40,363 nucleotides of DNA. It comes from Acinetobacter sp. (GTDB lineage Bacteria > Pseudomonadota > Gammaproteobacteria > Pseudomonadales > Moraxellaceae). The notes under the pieces are model-generated. The model was given only the letters and a program-made list of their open reading frames with translations. It ran no database searches and was not told the origin of the DNA. How positions within the stretch are numbered: position 1 is the stretch's first letter; every line of letters starts with the position of its first letter. A program made the position numbers and the translations under genes. This document shows positions 6,684 to 15,730 of this stretch, piece after piece. The DNA is taken from contig JAITLL010000025.1 of the NCBI GenBank assembly GCA_031277915.1, positions 1 to 40,363 on the forward strand. Direction: 5' to 3'.

Positions 6684-8492
6684 ATGCCAATAGTGAATCA
6701 AAACGCTCGTCCTCATATTGAAAAAATTTTAGCCCATATGACCCAGCTTCCAGGCGTTTATAAAATGCTAGGGAAAGAGGGGGAGTTGTTATATGTTGGT
6801 AAAGCTAAAAATCTAAAAAATCGGGTGTCGAGTTATTTTGTTAAAACCATTGAGCACCCGAAAACTCAAGCTTTAGTTGCTCGAATTTATGATATTAAAA
6901 CGCTAGTTACGCGTTCAGAAACCGAAGCGCTGCTTTTAGAACAAAACTTAATTAAACAACATCGTCCGCCTTATAACATTATGCTGCGTGACGATAAGTC
7001 ATATGTTTATATCTTTGTATCGGCAGATAAACCGTATCCACGAATTGCTAGTGGGCGTGGCAAAGGTAAACATCAAATTGGTAAGTTCTTTGGGCCTTAT
7101 CCAAGTGCTTATAGTGCCCGAGACACCTTACTGGTTTTACAAAAACTTTTTAATGTCCGTCAGTGTGAAAATAGTTACTTCTCACAGCGCAAACGTCCAT
7201 GTTTGCAATATCAAATCAAGCGTTGTTCGGCCCCTTGTGTAGGGTTGGTCTCGCCAGAAGATTACAAAGAAGATGTGAATAATAGTATTCGTTTCTTACA
7301 AGGTGATACCAAAGAGTTAAACCAAGAGCTGATTGCGAAAATGGAACAGGCAGCAGCAGATCTTGAATTTGAAAAAGCTGTTTTTTATCGAGATCGATTG
7401 TCTTTGCTTCGTGAAGTACAGGCACAACAAGCCGTTTTCAAAGTGAAAGGTGAAGCTGACATTTTGGCTATTGCCTATCAGGCTGGCGTGACATGTGTGC
7501 AGATTATGCATGTACGTAATGGACGTATGTTGGGAGGTAAAAGCTATTTCCCTGATATGTTAGGCGATGACCTTGGTCAAATGCTGAGTGACTTTATGGC
7601 AAACTTTTACTTTCAGGTTGCCGATGAAGTACCAAGCGAACTGATTGTGAATACTGCCTTACCTGACCGTAAAGAGTTGGAAGAAGCCTTAGCACAGCAA
7701 TTTGGAAAGAAAGTCCACATTAAGAGCAGTGTACGAGAAACACGTGCTGAATGGTTAGAACTTGCCGAAATGAATGTTCAGCATGCGATTAAAGGGCAGT
7801 TGAGTAACCACTTAGAACTCAATGAGCGTTTCCACCAGCTTGAGCAGGTGGTTGGCCGTCCAATTGATCGTATCGAATGTTTTGATATTAGTCATACCAT
7901 GGGCGAAGCACCGATCGCATCATGCGTGGTGTTCGACCAAGGCGGTGCACGTAAACGAGACTACCGACAATTTGCCATTCAAGATATTACCGCGGGCGAT
8001 GATTATGCTGCGATGCGACAAGCTTTAACGCGTCGTTATAAAAAGGCAATGCTGCCTGATTTGCTTTTAATTGATGGTGGTAAAGGCCAGCTTCATATGG
8101 CAATGGAAGTTATGCAAGAACTTGGACTTGATGCTTTCATGATTGGTGTATCAAAGGGTGAAGGACGTAAACCGGGCCTTGAAACGCTTCATTTTACTGA
8201 CGGTACAAAAATTCAGTTACCCGAAGATCATAAGGCTCTACATTTGATTCAACAGGTGCGTGATGAAGCTCACCGTTTTGCCATTACCAAACACCGAGCT
8301 AAGCGTGATAAACGCCGTAGTACCTCAGTTTTAGAAGCAATTCCGGGCTTAGGGCCTAAACGCCGTCGAGATTTGTTAACACATTTTGGTGGGATTCAAG
8401 GCGTGTTAAAAGCATCGGAAAAAGAGTTGACGGTAGTGCCGGGCTTAGGTGAAGTGATGGCAAGAACGATTTATAAAATTTTGCATGAGTAG
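6684..8492 (+). CDS. uvrC: UvrABC system protein C (excinuclease subunit)
   Basis: The 602-residue protein is a full-length UvrC, which makes the 3' and 5' incisions around DNA lesions bound by UvrB. The GIY-YIG nuclease domain lies at the N-terminus (LPGVYKML then LLYVGKAK, tyrosines 26 and 37, conserved R47). The UvrB-binding UVR motif follows ([18 protein letters not shown]). The RNase H-like second nuclease domain includes ECFDISH and [10 protein letters not shown], and tandem helix-hairpin-helix motifs end the protein ([13 protein letters not shown] and [10 protein letters not shown]). It starts a plus-strand cluster with a thioesterase gene and pgsA. uvrC next to pgsA is a common gammaproteobacterial arrangement, here with one gene inserted between them. 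Confidence 0.97.
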   Translation: MPIVNQNARPHIEKILAHMTQLPGVYKMLGKEGELLYVGKAKNLKNRVSSYFVKTIEHPKTQALVARIYDIKTLVTRSETEALLLEQNLIKQHRPPYNIMLRDDKSYVYIFVSADKPYPRIASGRGKGKHQIGKFFGPYPSAYSARDTLLVLQKLFNVRQCENSYFSQRKRPCLQYQIKRCSAPCVGLVSPEDYKEDVNNSIRFLQGDTKELNQELIAKMEQAAADLEFEKAVFYRDRLSLLREVQAQQAVFKVKGEADILAIAYQAGVTCVQIMHVRNGRMLGGKSYFPDMLGDDLGQMLSDFMANFYFQVADEVPSELIVNTALPDRKELEEALAQQFGKKVHIKSSVRETRAEWLELAEMNVQHAIKGQLSNHLELNERFHQLEQVVGRPIDRIECFDISHTMGEAPIASCVVFDQGGARKRDYRQFAIQDITAGDDYAAMRQALTRRYKKAMLPDLLLIDGGKGQLHMAMEVMQELGLDAFMIGVSKGEGRKPGLETLHFTDGTKIQLPEDHKALHLIQQVRDEAHRFAITKHRAKRDKRRSTSVLEAIPGLGPKRRRDLLTHFGGIQGVLKASEKELTVVPGLGEVMARTIYKILHE

Positions 8493-8612
8493 CCACGTAT
8501 TTAAAATTTGAGTGACAAAAGCGCTCGTAAATTAATAGCTGAATGATCATTCACATGATGGTCAAAATAATGAAAGATACTTTCTAATCACACACATGAC
8601 TTAGGGATATGC

Positions 8613-9407
8613 ATGTCATTCTTACAACTATTTGAAGATGTAAAACAACAGGAAGAAATTGAAATTCCCGAAGGATGGTTACAAGGACGCACAGTGTTTG
8701 GTGGGCTTGTTGCCGGGTTGTTAATGCAAAAGGCATGTTCAAATATTCAAGATCCAGACAAAAGATTATTAAGTTGTAGTGTTACTTTTGTGGGGCCAGT
8801 ACAGCAGGGTACTGCCCGATTGACGATTGAGATTTTAAGAGAGGGGAAGTCGGTCACTACGCTTGAAGCTCGGTTATGGCAAGATGGTGCAGTCCAAACC
8901 ATTTTGGTTGCAAGTTTTGGGGTGTCTCGTACATCGAATATTGAGGTGAAACAAGAGCCAGTTGTTCCACTCTATGCGCAGCCCGAAAATTTAAAGACGA
9001 TTCCTTTTTCGAAACATATGCCTGAATGCTTTCAGCATTTTGATGTCTGTTGGGCTGAGGGAAATTATCCGGTGACGGCAAGTGAACAACCAGACTTTGG
9101 TGGCTGGTCACGGTTTTCATCTCGGCAGTATGAAAATCGTCAAATGACAGTGCCTGATTTAGTTGTGCTTATGGATATTTGGCCGCCAGGTGTGTTGCCG
9201 ATGTTTAAACAAATAGCTCCTGCAAGTTCTTTGACGTGGCATATTACTTATGTACGCCCAATTCAGCACCAGTTATATGATTGGTTTAAATATAAAGTTG
9301 TCACTGAATATGCTGGTGAAGGTTATTCAACAGAATATGCTTATCTTTGGGACCAAAATGATCATTTAATTGCGATCTTGCGGCAAACTGTTACCGTATT
9401 TACCTAA
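8613..9407 (+). CDS. Acyl-CoA thioesterase family protein (TesB-like double hotdog)
   Basis: The 264-residue protein has the layout of a double-hotdog thioesterase. An N-terminal segment GRTVFGGLVAGLLMQKA corresponds to the first hotdog helix. SVTFVGPVQQGTARLTIEIL and the following EGKSVTTLEARLWQDG carry the usual 'G+S ... +Q+G' beta-strand signature. The second half (SSLTWHITYVRP, YSTEYAYLWDQN, LIAILRQTV) repeats the pattern. Such enzymes hydrolyse acyl-CoA to free acid and CoA in the cytoplasm. The chain-length preference cannot be read from sequence. It lies between uvrC and pgsA on the same strand, with gaps of about 120 nt on each side, so co-transcription is possible but not certain. 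Confidence 0.82.
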   Translation: MSFLQLFEDVKQQEEIEIPEGWLQGRTVFGGLVAGLLMQKACSNIQDPDKRLLSCSVTFVGPVQQGTARLTIEILREGKSVTTLEARLWQDGAVQTILVASFGVSRTSNIEVKQEPVVPLYAQPENLKTIPFSKHMPECFQHFDVCWAEGNYPVTASEQPDFGGWSRFSSRQYENRQMTVPDLVVLMDIWPPGVLPMFKQIAPASSLTWHITYVRPIQHQLYDWFKYKVVTEYAGEGYSTEYAYLWDQNDHLIAILRQTVTVFT

Positions 9408-9525
9408 GTAATCTACTTCCTCGATACACATATTTCGTATAAAGTGGCCGTTACAGATAGATACAATATTGAAGTATGTGTCTTTGTCTGTTAAAAGATG
9501 CGTGAAGACTAAATTGGCGGTGTTT

Positions 9526-10113
9526 ATGACCACAGGGCGAATCCTGAATATCCCAAATATCCTAACTTTGGCGCGTATAGCGCTTATTCCTGTATTTTTG
9601 GTGATTGCATATTGGCCGCCTGCAATAGGTATTGGTGAGCATGTAGGAAGTATGACTCGTCATATTATCTTGACTGCAATTTTTGTGCTGGCAGCCATAA
9701 CCGATTGGTTCGATGGTTATTTAGCACGAACTTTAAATCAGACTTCAGCATTTGGCCGTTTCCTAGATCCAGTTGCAGACAAACTTATGGTGGCAGCTGC
9801 ACTTATTGTATTAGTGCAGTGGAAACCTACAATTGCGATGGCTTTTGCAGCAATCGTGATTATTTCTCGAGAAATTACTGTTTCTGCTTTACGTGAGTGG
9901 ATGGCAGAACTCGGCGCACGAACCAATGTGGCTGTATCAACTGTAGGTAAATATAAAACTGCATTTCAAATGATTGCGATTAGTGTTTTTCTACTCAATT
10001 GGCAGCCTTTAGAAATGTTGGCATATGCTTTGTTATATACCGCTGTTATTCTTACTTTGTGGTCAATGTTTATTTATTTAAAAGCAGCTTGGCCATATCT
10101 AAAGCAGCCATAA
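9526..10113 (+). CDS. pgsA: CDP-diacylglycerol–glycerol-3-phosphate 3-phosphatidyltransferase
   Basis: PgsA makes phosphatidylglycerol phosphate from CDP-diacylglycerol and glycerol-3-phosphate at the inner membrane, the committed step to phosphatidylglycerol and cardiolipin. The CDP-alcohol phosphatidyltransferase signature is complete: D60-x2-D63-G64-x2-A67-R68-x8-G77-x3-D81-x3-D85. Several hydrophobic helices surround it, and the 195-residue length is normal. I chose the ATG at 9526, giving the usual MTTGRILNIPN start; it is preceded by GGCGGTG. An upstream TTG at 9469 would add 19 atypical residues. A terminator follows the gene. Confidence 0.95.
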   Translation: MTTGRILNIPNILTLARIALIPVFLVIAYWPPAIGIGEHVGSMTRHIILTAIFVLAAITDWFDGYLARTLNQTSAFGRFLDPVADKLMVAAALIVLVQWKPTIAMAFAAIVIISREITVSALREWMAELGARTNVAVSTVGKYKTAFQMIAISVFLLNWQPLEMLAYALLYTAVILTLWSMFIYLKAAWPYLKQP

Positions 10114-10130
10114 ATCTAATTATGTTGATA

Positions 10131-10160
10131 AAAGCCTTTCCTAGATGAAAGGCTTTTTTT
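10131..10160 (+). terminator. Terminator after pgsA
   Basis: AAAGCCTTTC and GAAAGGCTTT form a near-perfect stem around a short loop (CTAGAT) followed by a long T-run. It lies 18 nt after the pgsA stop. Confidence 0.9.
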
Positions 10161-10262
10161 ATTGCAAAGTACGAAAGTCTGATCATTGAATACCATTGGC
10201 AAAAAGAGCGTAAACTGGCATTGTTAGTTTGGGATATGCCTAAGCAGCAAGGGGAGATTGCC

Positions 10263-10874
10263 ATGACATTAGATTTATTTTCTCCGCAACCTTGTGCAAA
10301 TCTGTTGCCGTATGAGGGCGAGGTGCAAGACTATGGCTGTATTTTAAGTGCTGAGGACGCTGAAAAATATTTTCACTATCTGTACAAGCATTTGGCATGG
10401 CGGCATGATGAGGCCAAGCTATACGGTCAGCATTTTATTACCCCACGAAAAGTCGCATGGTATGGGGATGAACATTATCGATATAAATATTCTGGTGTAT
10501 ATCGTGATTCTTTGCCGTGGGACAAAGCGCTCGCCAAGCTAAAACAGCAGGTAGAACAGATTCTTTCAGAAAAATTTAATTCCTGTTTAGCAAATCTGTA
10601 TGAGGATGGGACGCAAGGAATGGCTTGGCATAGTGATTCGGATGTGTCTTTGGCAAAAACAACAACCATTGCTTCTTTAAGTTTCGGAGCCACCCGAAAA
10701 TTTTCTTTTAGACATATTCAAACGAAAGAGAAAGTTGAACTCTTGCTACAACCGGGGCAGCTTATTGTGATGCGCGGTGAAACCCAGCAACATTGGCAAC
10801 ACAGGTTAAATCGTTCAACAAAGATTTTACAACCACGTATTAATCTGACTTTCCGTCAATTCAAGTTTTCATAA
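10263..10874 (+). CDS. AlkB-type alpha-ketoglutarate-dependent DNA/RNA dioxygenase
   Basis: The 203-residue protein belongs to the AlkB family of Fe(II)/2-oxoglutarate dioxygenases, which oxidatively remove alkyl groups from nucleobases. The metal ligands are H123 and D125 (GMAWHSDSD) and H180 (HWQHRLN). R192 and R198 (QPRINLTFRQF) match the pair that binds 2-oxoglutarate, and YRYKYSGVY and FGATRKFSFRH resemble the ALKBH2/3-type lid and core. It is closer in layout to human ALKBH2/3 than to E. coli AlkB. The ATG at 10263 has a good ribosome site (AAGGGGAG); a longer reading from 10221 lacks support. It is a single gene with no ada-like neighbour in the window. Confidence 0.9.
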   Translation: MTLDLFSPQPCANLLPYEGEVQDYGCILSAEDAEKYFHYLYKHLAWRHDEAKLYGQHFITPRKVAWYGDEHYRYKYSGVYRDSLPWDKALAKLKQQVEQILSEKFNSCLANLYEDGTQGMAWHSDSDVSLAKTTTIASLSFGATRKFSFRHIQTKEKVELLLQPGQLIVMRGETQQHWQHRLNRSTKILQPRINLTFRQFKFS

Positions 10875-10895
10875 GTTTTATAAAAATTGGGTAAG

Positions 10896-10924
10896 AAAAA
10901 AGCCCATGATGGCAACATGAGCTT
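10896..10924 (-). terminator. Terminator, minus strand, below the IclR-type gene
   Basis: On the minus strand, AAGCTCATG and CATGGGCTT pair (one mismatch) around TTGCCAT and run into TTTTTTC. It lies about 140 nt downstream of the regulator stop codon and may also protect against transcription from the convergent alkB-like gene. Confidence 0.6.
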
Positions 10925-11067
10925 ATTCCTCTGAGGGGGATGCTTCTATTGATGAGCTGCTGATGAAAAGAATCACCAATAAGAGCTAAAATCATAATAT
11001 GAGAATATTGTGAAAAATTCAACATTTTAAAGTGTAAGAAATGGTTAAATTATCATAAGGTGGGGTT

Positions 11068-11841
11068 TTAAATTTCACCTTTTTCAGATAACTCCATAAA
11101 ACGTTGCTCAATAAGTGCTGCATTTTCTTGTAAAATTTCGATGAGTTTTTCAATATTGAGAAAATCAAATCTATTCTTTGATGCTACTAGCGTTAAGGCT
11201 AAAGGAACTTCTTTATTTGAAAAGCGAACGGGTACAGCAAGACCAGAAACACTTGGGTCAATCTCACCTTGAGAGAAATAGAAGCCTTGTTTCTTTATTT
11301 TACGCATGCGCTGAATGAAGCTTGGCTCATCTTGGGCAAAGCCAGATTGTTTTAATTCCTGATGAAAACGTTCGTAGTAGTCATGTATGCGCTGTTTACT
11401 TAAATGCGAAACCATCGTTTTTGGAGACGAGCCAACGTAAATCGGTCGTGGGCAGCCTCGGCCATATGACAGTAATTCGGTGTCTTTAAATATTTCATGA
11501 TGTATGTCAATGCAATAATCATCATTTAAATAGGTGAGTAAACAACAAAGTTCGGTACGCTCTACAATATTGCGCATAAATGGTGTGCTGATTTGAACTA
11601 GAGGGTCCGTTGTTCTAGATATATAGTCAAGAACTGCAATTTTTGAGCCTAAGGTATAATCGCCAGAAGTGCCATTAATGCGTTTTAATAGGTCGGCTGA
11701 TACGAGTTCTTTTAGATAACGGTAGCTAGTCGGTTTAGACAAGCCAAGTTCTTCGCAAATAATATCGACATTAATCACTGGACGTGAAACTGAAAATAGG
11801 TCCAGAACGGTTAAAATTTTGCCAAAACTTGAAATTGCCAT
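11068..11841 (-). CDS. IclR family transcriptional regulator
   Basis: The 257-residue protein has the IclR layout: an N-terminal winged helix-turn-helix (about residues 9–65, with ICEELGLSKPTSYRYLKELV as recognition region) followed by a GAF-like effector-binding domain. The signature near CCLLTYLNDDYCIDIHH and the C-terminal REVxVPLALTLVA-like strand (SGLAVPVRFSNKEVPLALTL) fit the effector domain. IclR proteins bind short palindromes and usually control adjacent catabolic or transport operons in response to a small aromatic or organic acid. Here it is divergent from a FUSC/HlyD efflux operon, which is its most likely target. Palindromes in the 495-nt spacer support this. The effector is unknown. 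Confidence 0.92.
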   Translation of the reverse strand: MAISSFGKILTVLDLFSVSRPVINVDIICEELGLSKPTSYRYLKELVSADLLKRINGTSGDYTLGSKIAVLDYISRTTDPLVQISTPFMRNIVERTELCCLLTYLNDDYCIDIHHEIFKDTELLSYGRGCPRPIYVGSSPKTMVSHLSKQRIHDYYERFHQELKQSGFAQDEPSFIQRMRKIKKQGFYFSQGEIDPSVSGLAVPVRFSNKEVPLALTLVASKNRFDFLNIEKLIEILQENAALIEQRFMELSEKGEI

Positions 11842-11958
11842 AGTGTCTTGTTCGTATCCTTTAACAGCGAGTCATCTTTGAGTTTTTATAACAGAAAAAA
11901 AAGAAGATTTGTCTCAATTCTAAAATAAATGCCTAATTTGAGTATTTTACTCTGACAA

Positions 11959-11973
11959 AGAGAAAACTTCTCT
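11959..11973. promoter_or_regulatory. Candidate IclR operator palindrome
   Basis: AGAGAA and TTCTCT flank AAC as a perfect 15-bp palindrome. Its size is like known IclR-family operators, and it lies 118 nt upstream of the regulator start. This is inferred from symmetry and context only. Confidence 0.4.
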
Positions 11974-12029
11974 TAATCCATACATGATATACGATAATCA
12001 AAAAACATATCAAATTATCAAATAGAGAT

Positions 12030-12047
12030 ATTTTAGTTGACTAAAAT
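12030..12047. promoter_or_regulatory. Candidate operator palindrome
   Basis: ATTTTAG and CTAAAAT are perfect arms around TTGA, in the middle of the spacer between the divergent genes. It is a possible regulator-binding site; the AT-rich arms make chance symmetry more likely than for the other sites. Confidence 0.3.
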
Positions 12048-12290
12048 GCTTTATTTTGAAAAAATTGCCAAACAAAATATCTAATCGAGAAATTGGTCGG
12101 TTCTAGACGAGTTTTTTGATACCTCTTCTTTCCAGAGTTTGGCCGTTTAGATAGCGCCCAAACTAAAATCATCTCGGTACATCATATTAGAGATGTGGAA
12201 AAATCATTGTATTGAAGGATGCTCTCATACCTCATTTGTTTATAAGGCAAATGACAAAGCCGTATTGCCTTTTAAAAAGGTAATTGGGCA

Positions 12291-12310
12291 CTGATGAGCA
12301 TGCTCCTCAG
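12291..12310. promoter_or_regulatory. Palindrome just upstream of the efflux operon start
   Basis: The element CTGAtGAGCA/TGCTCctCAG is centred on a perfect GAGCATGCTC and ends 26 nt before the FUSC start codon. It is well placed for a repressor site or a leader hairpin. A second inverted repeat, AAGGCAA/TTGCCTT (12244–12271), lies just before it. Confidence 0.4.
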
Positions 12311-12336
12311 TTCAAATCTGTATTTGAGATGAGTTC

Positions 12337-14436
12337 ATGTTATTAAAGCAAATACTGGCGTTTCGCCCGAGTAAGCTTGATCTGATTTTTGCAATAAAGA
12401 CATTTATTGCCGGTATGTTGGCATTATTTGTTTCATTTGAATTAGATCTGATTAACCCGATGTGGTCGATCGGTACAGTCCTGATTATTGCCAATCCTTA
12501 TTCGGGCATGGTTTCTTCTAAGTGTGTCTATCGTGTGTTAGGGACAGTAGGGGGGGCTATTGTTGCCTTAACAATAACACCTCATCTGATCAATACACCC
12601 TGGTTATTTACGATAGTGTTATCACTCTGGGTTGGTTTTGCACTTTACGTGTCTTTACTTGACCGGACTCCTCGTAGTTATGCTTTTATGCTGGCGGGTT
12701 ACTCGACAGCCATGATTGTCTTCAACTCGATTACTTATATTGATCAATACAATATTTTTGATATTGCTTTAGCTCGAGTCATAGAGATTTCGATTGGGGT
12801 GATTTCAAGTGCCGTGGTTTCTGCCACTATTCTTCCAATGCATATTGGTTCTGCGATTAAACAACGGGTAATCAAAACCCTCAAAGATACAGAAAATCTG
12901 TTTGCTAATTTATTAACTACAGATTTGCAGCAGAACAATACTCAGCTTTTGGCTGCAATTACGCGTGATACTACAGATATTCACGCTTTGGCAGTACATT
13001 TGAGTTATGAAAAGGGTGAGCTGCATGGCATGACCAAACCCTTGCAGGAAATGCTGCATCAAATCTCAATGGTCGTGGCCAACTTAGTCGCTTTATCTGA
13101 ACGTATTAAGCAGCTTCAAGAACTTCGGTTTATCGAAACTCATGCAGAAAAAATGCAACTACTTTCAGCTCACGTTGTCCAGTTTTTAGAACAAAAAGAT
13201 CTGATTGTTGATGAAAATATTTTGCAGTTGCCTGATGAGTTTGAAAGTGATTTTTCAAGTTTGATGGAATCGGCTTCTACACATCAGCAGGTTTTAGTGG
13301 CTGCAATGAAAATGGACGTGCGTCATTTCATTAGCAATGTTTTAGCGGTTAAAGTCTTGTGGCAACGAATTCAGCAAGGGAATAAAGACATTCCTGACAA
13401 CATTACACCAATGACGACCAAGTATCCAAGTTTACACCGTGACCATGGGGTGGCAATACGAGGTGGTATTAGTGCAGTCCTTATTACCTTTATTGTGACT
13501 GGGGTCTGGATTGTTTCTGGGTGGAAAGCTGGATTTATGATGGCACAAATGGGTGCAGTGACTGCCTGTATTTTAACGGCCTTAGATAACCCAGTTCCGG
13601 TTTTGCGTATTTTTATCTGGGGTAGTATTGCTTCAGCAGTTTTAGTCTTCGTTTATGCATTTGGTATTTTTCCACATGTCACAACTTTCTGGGAACTTGG
13701 ACTGGTGTTGTTACCAATGTTCTTGTTCGCAGTGTCTATGATGGCCAACCAGATGCTTATGCCAGTAGGCATGGTTTTAGGTATTAACACCATGATGGGA
13801 CTAAATTTGCATAATGCGTATAGCATGGATGCAGTGTCTTATCTTGATGGTTCTTTTGCCATGATTTTGGGTGTTTTAGTGTCTTTAATTGTCATTGACG
13901 TTGTTCGTGCCATGTCTCCGGATACAAGTGCAAGCCGCATTTTAGCGTTACATTATCGTGCCATGCGACAAGCAATCTATCTGCCATATGGGCTTGATTT
14001 CAAAGTTCATCTACGCAGTATGTTAGACCGGATTGGGATTCTAAACAGTAAAATGGTGCAATCTGACGAGATTAAAACCTCAATTCATCAAGCATTAATT
14101 GAGTCGAGTAGTATTGTTGATTTAAGCCGATTACAAGAATTGGCAAGTCAATTCCCTCAAACCTCTGAGCTCACTCAGCATATTGGTGATTTGCAACAAA
14201 ATCTGGATGAACTGTTTAGAGCGAAAGAAAATGATGGAAACGATACGACGGCTTTAGTAGAGCAAATTTATCGAGCGTTATTTGAATTAAAACAGCTTGC
14301 TTCAAACGTTGAAGATATGACTATGCGACAAAGACTACTTATTTCACTTAACAATATTGCTTATAGCATGTGTCATGTTTCATCAGACCAAATGAATGAA
14401 AACAGCACCTTAAGAGGAGCTACAGCAAATGGGTGA
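12337..14436 (+). CDS. FUSC family inner-membrane efflux protein (AaeB-like)
   Basis: The 699-residue protein has the architecture of the fusaric acid resistance/aromatic acid exporter (FUSC) family. An N-terminal membrane block (about residues 20–175) starts with FAIKTFIAGMLALFVSFEL and the PMWSIGTVLIIANP segment. A soluble helical middle follows (about 185–360), then a second membrane block (about 370–535) and a helical cytoplasmic tail. The two-fold layout and length fit AaeB-type pumps, which export hydroxylated aromatic carboxylates with a periplasmic adaptor. It overlaps the DUF1656 gene by 8 bp and leads the operon. The substrate cannot be determined; the divergent IclR regulator hints at a small acid. 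Confidence 0.88.
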   Translation: MLLKQILAFRPSKLDLIFAIKTFIAGMLALFVSFELDLINPMWSIGTVLIIANPYSGMVSSKCVYRVLGTVGGAIVALTITPHLINTPWLFTIVLSLWVGFALYVSLLDRTPRSYAFMLAGYSTAMIVFNSITYIDQYNIFDIALARVIEISIGVISSAVVSATILPMHIGSAIKQRVIKTLKDTENLFANLLTTDLQQNNTQLLAAITRDTTDIHALAVHLSYEKGELHGMTKPLQEMLHQISMVVANLVALSERIKQLQELRFIETHAEKMQLLSAHVVQFLEQKDLIVDENILQLPDEFESDFSSLMESASTHQQVLVAAMKMDVRHFISNVLAVKVLWQRIQQGNKDIPDNITPMTTKYPSLHRDHGVAIRGGISAVLITFIVTGVWIVSGWKAGFMMAQMGAVTACILTALDNPVPVLRIFIWGSIASAVLVFVYAFGIFPHVTTFWELGLVLLPMFLFAVSMMANQMLMPVGMVLGINTMMGLNLHNAYSMDAVSYLDGSFAMILGVLVSLIVIDVVRAMSPDTSASRILALHYRAMRQAIYLPYGLDFKVHLRSMLDRIGILNSKMVQSDEIKTSIHQALIESSSIVDLSRLQELASQFPQTSELTQHIGDLQQNLDELFRAKENDGNDTTALVEQIYRALFELKQLASNVEDMTMRQRLLISLNNIAYSMCHVSSDQMNENSTLRGATANG

Positions 14437-14635
14437 GTTTAATATTTATGGGATTTATGTGCCTTCTTTGCTCGTTCAAGCCCTCTTGGCATATATATGT
14501 TTTCGTGGGTTAAGTCCTTTGACAAACAAGTTAATTACACAAGGTTGGATTGCATTACCTAGCATTTTCAATTTGTGTTTTTACCTCTTATTGCTTTTGG
14601 TAATACATCAAATCTTTGTCGGGGTTGGTGCGTAG
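14429..14635 (+). CDS. DUF1656 small membrane protein (AaeX-like)
   Basis: The 68-residue protein has two predicted membrane helices (roughly residues 10–26 and 43–63) and the DUF1656 hallmark of an N-terminal GEFNIYGIYVPSLL segment. AaeX-like proteins are encoded between or beside the pump and adaptor genes of FUSC efflux systems, and their role is unknown. The ATG lies inside the last codons of the FUSC gene (ATGGGTGA overlap), so translation is probably coupled. The ribosome site AAGAGGAG lies just upstream within the FUSC reading frame. Confidence 0.88.
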   Translation: MGEFNIYGIYVPSLLVQALLAYICFRGLSPLTNKLITQGWIALPSIFNLCFYLLLLLVIHQIFVGVGA

Positions 14636-14674
14636 AGATGATTGCGAAATTAAAGATTGAGTTAGGTGAGTGAA

Positions 14675-15676
14675 ATGAATCAGGTGGATTTGAAAAAAGT
14701 CATCCGTCCAGTAATTTTGATTGTCGCATTAATGGTCGCTGTTTATACCATTGTGCATTTGTGGAATTACTATAATGCAGCGCCGTGGACACGCGATGGT
14801 CGAGTGCGTGGTGACGTTATTCAAGTATCTTCGGATGTAGCGGGTCTTGTCACAGAAGTATTGGTTCAAGATAACCAGACTGTGAAAAAAGGTCAGGTAC
14901 TCTTTAAGATTGATGTTTCTCGCCGAGCCTTAGATGTAGAGCAGGCAAAGTCTGATTTGGCAAAAGCGAAAGCTGCATTTGCTCAAGCAGAAGCAGGTCT
15001 AGCCCAAGCAAAAGCAAACTTGATTAAATCGAGTACTAACATCCAGCTCGCTGAAAAGAATGCAAGTCGTTATTCAAACTTAATGGATGGTGCGATTTCT
15101 AAACAAGAACAAGATCAAGTCCTTGCAACTCGTGACCAATCGCATGCAGAACATGAGCAACTCCAAGCAGCGATTCAACAGGCACAAGCAACAGTTAAAC
15201 AGCAACAAGCACTGATTGATGTCGCAATAAGTAATTTACATTTAGCTGAACTCAATATGCACCGTGCGGCTGTTGTTGCACCAGCCGATGGAGCACTCTC
15301 TAACTTTGATTTACGTCCAGGTAATTATGTTCAAGTTGGTCAAGCAGTTGCCGCATTGTTAGATCGTAAACAACTTTATGTTGTGGGATATTTTGAAGAA
15401 ACAAAATTAGACCGCATTCATATTGGCGATCAGGCAAGTGTACAATTAATGGGTGACAGTCAGAAAATTAAAGGTCATGTCCAAGGTATTGCATCAGGTA
15501 TTGAAGATCGTGAGCGCTCAAGTAGTTCTAAATTGCTTGCAAACGTAAACCCGACTTTTAGCTGGGTTCGTTTAGCGCAGCGCGTACCTGTAAAAATTGT
15601 ATTAGATGAAGCACCAAAAAATCAGCTTGCTTTTGTCTCTGGTCGTACCGCTACCGTACATATTATTGAAAAATAA
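14675..15676 (+). CDS. HlyD family periplasmic adaptor (AaeA-like)
   Basis: The 333-residue protein is a membrane fusion (adaptor) protein. One N-terminal membrane helix (about residues 8–28) is followed by a biotinyl-lipoyl-like half (APWTRDGRVRGDVIQVSSDV, then VSGLV-type GLVTEVLVQDNQTVKKGQ). A long coiled-coil hairpin rich in Ala/Gln follows (about 85–185), then the second lipoyl half (AVVAPADGALSNF) and a beta-barrel domain. It links the FUSC inner-membrane pump to the outer membrane. I prefer ATG 14675, which has TTAGGTGAG at good spacing; GTG 14666 would add three residues. The gene ends the operon and is followed by a terminator. Confidence 0.9.
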   Translation: MNQVDLKKVIRPVILIVALMVAVYTIVHLWNYYNAAPWTRDGRVRGDVIQVSSDVAGLVTEVLVQDNQTVKKGQVLFKIDVSRRALDVEQAKSDLAKAKAAFAQAEAGLAQAKANLIKSSTNIQLAEKNASRYSNLMDGAISKQEQDQVLATRDQSHAEHEQLQAAIQQAQATVKQQQALIDVAISNLHLAELNMHRAAVVAPADGALSNFDLRPGNYVQVGQAVAALLDRKQLYVVGYFEETKLDRIHIGDQASVQLMGDSQKIKGHVQGIASGIEDRERSSSSKLLANVNPTFSWVRLAQRVPVKIVLDEAPKNQLAFVSGRTATVHIIEK

Positions 15677-15700
15677 AATCTTTAGTTTTAAACGCAATAA

Positions 15701-15727
15701 AAAAGCATGTATAAAACATGCTTTTTT
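15701..15727. terminator. Bidirectional terminator between HlyD gene and ruvX
   Basis: AAAAGCATGT and ACATGCTTTT form a perfect stem around ATAAA, with an A-run on the left and a T-run on the right. It can serve both the efflux operon on the plus strand and ruvX on the minus strand, which converge here. Confidence 0.88.
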
Positions 15728-15730
15728 ATT

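Larger units (their letters stand above)
11842..12336. other. Regulatory intergenic region between iclR-type gene and efflux operon
   Basis: This 495-nt AT-rich spacer contains no reading frame of note. It holds four symmetrical elements: AGAGAA-N3-TTCTCT (11959–11973), ATTTTAG-N4-CTAAAAT (12030–12047), AAGGCAA/TTGCCTT (12244–12271) and a palindrome centred on GAGCATGCTC (12291–12310). The length and density of symmetric sites suggest regulator binding rather than an unused spacer. Confidence 0.55.
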
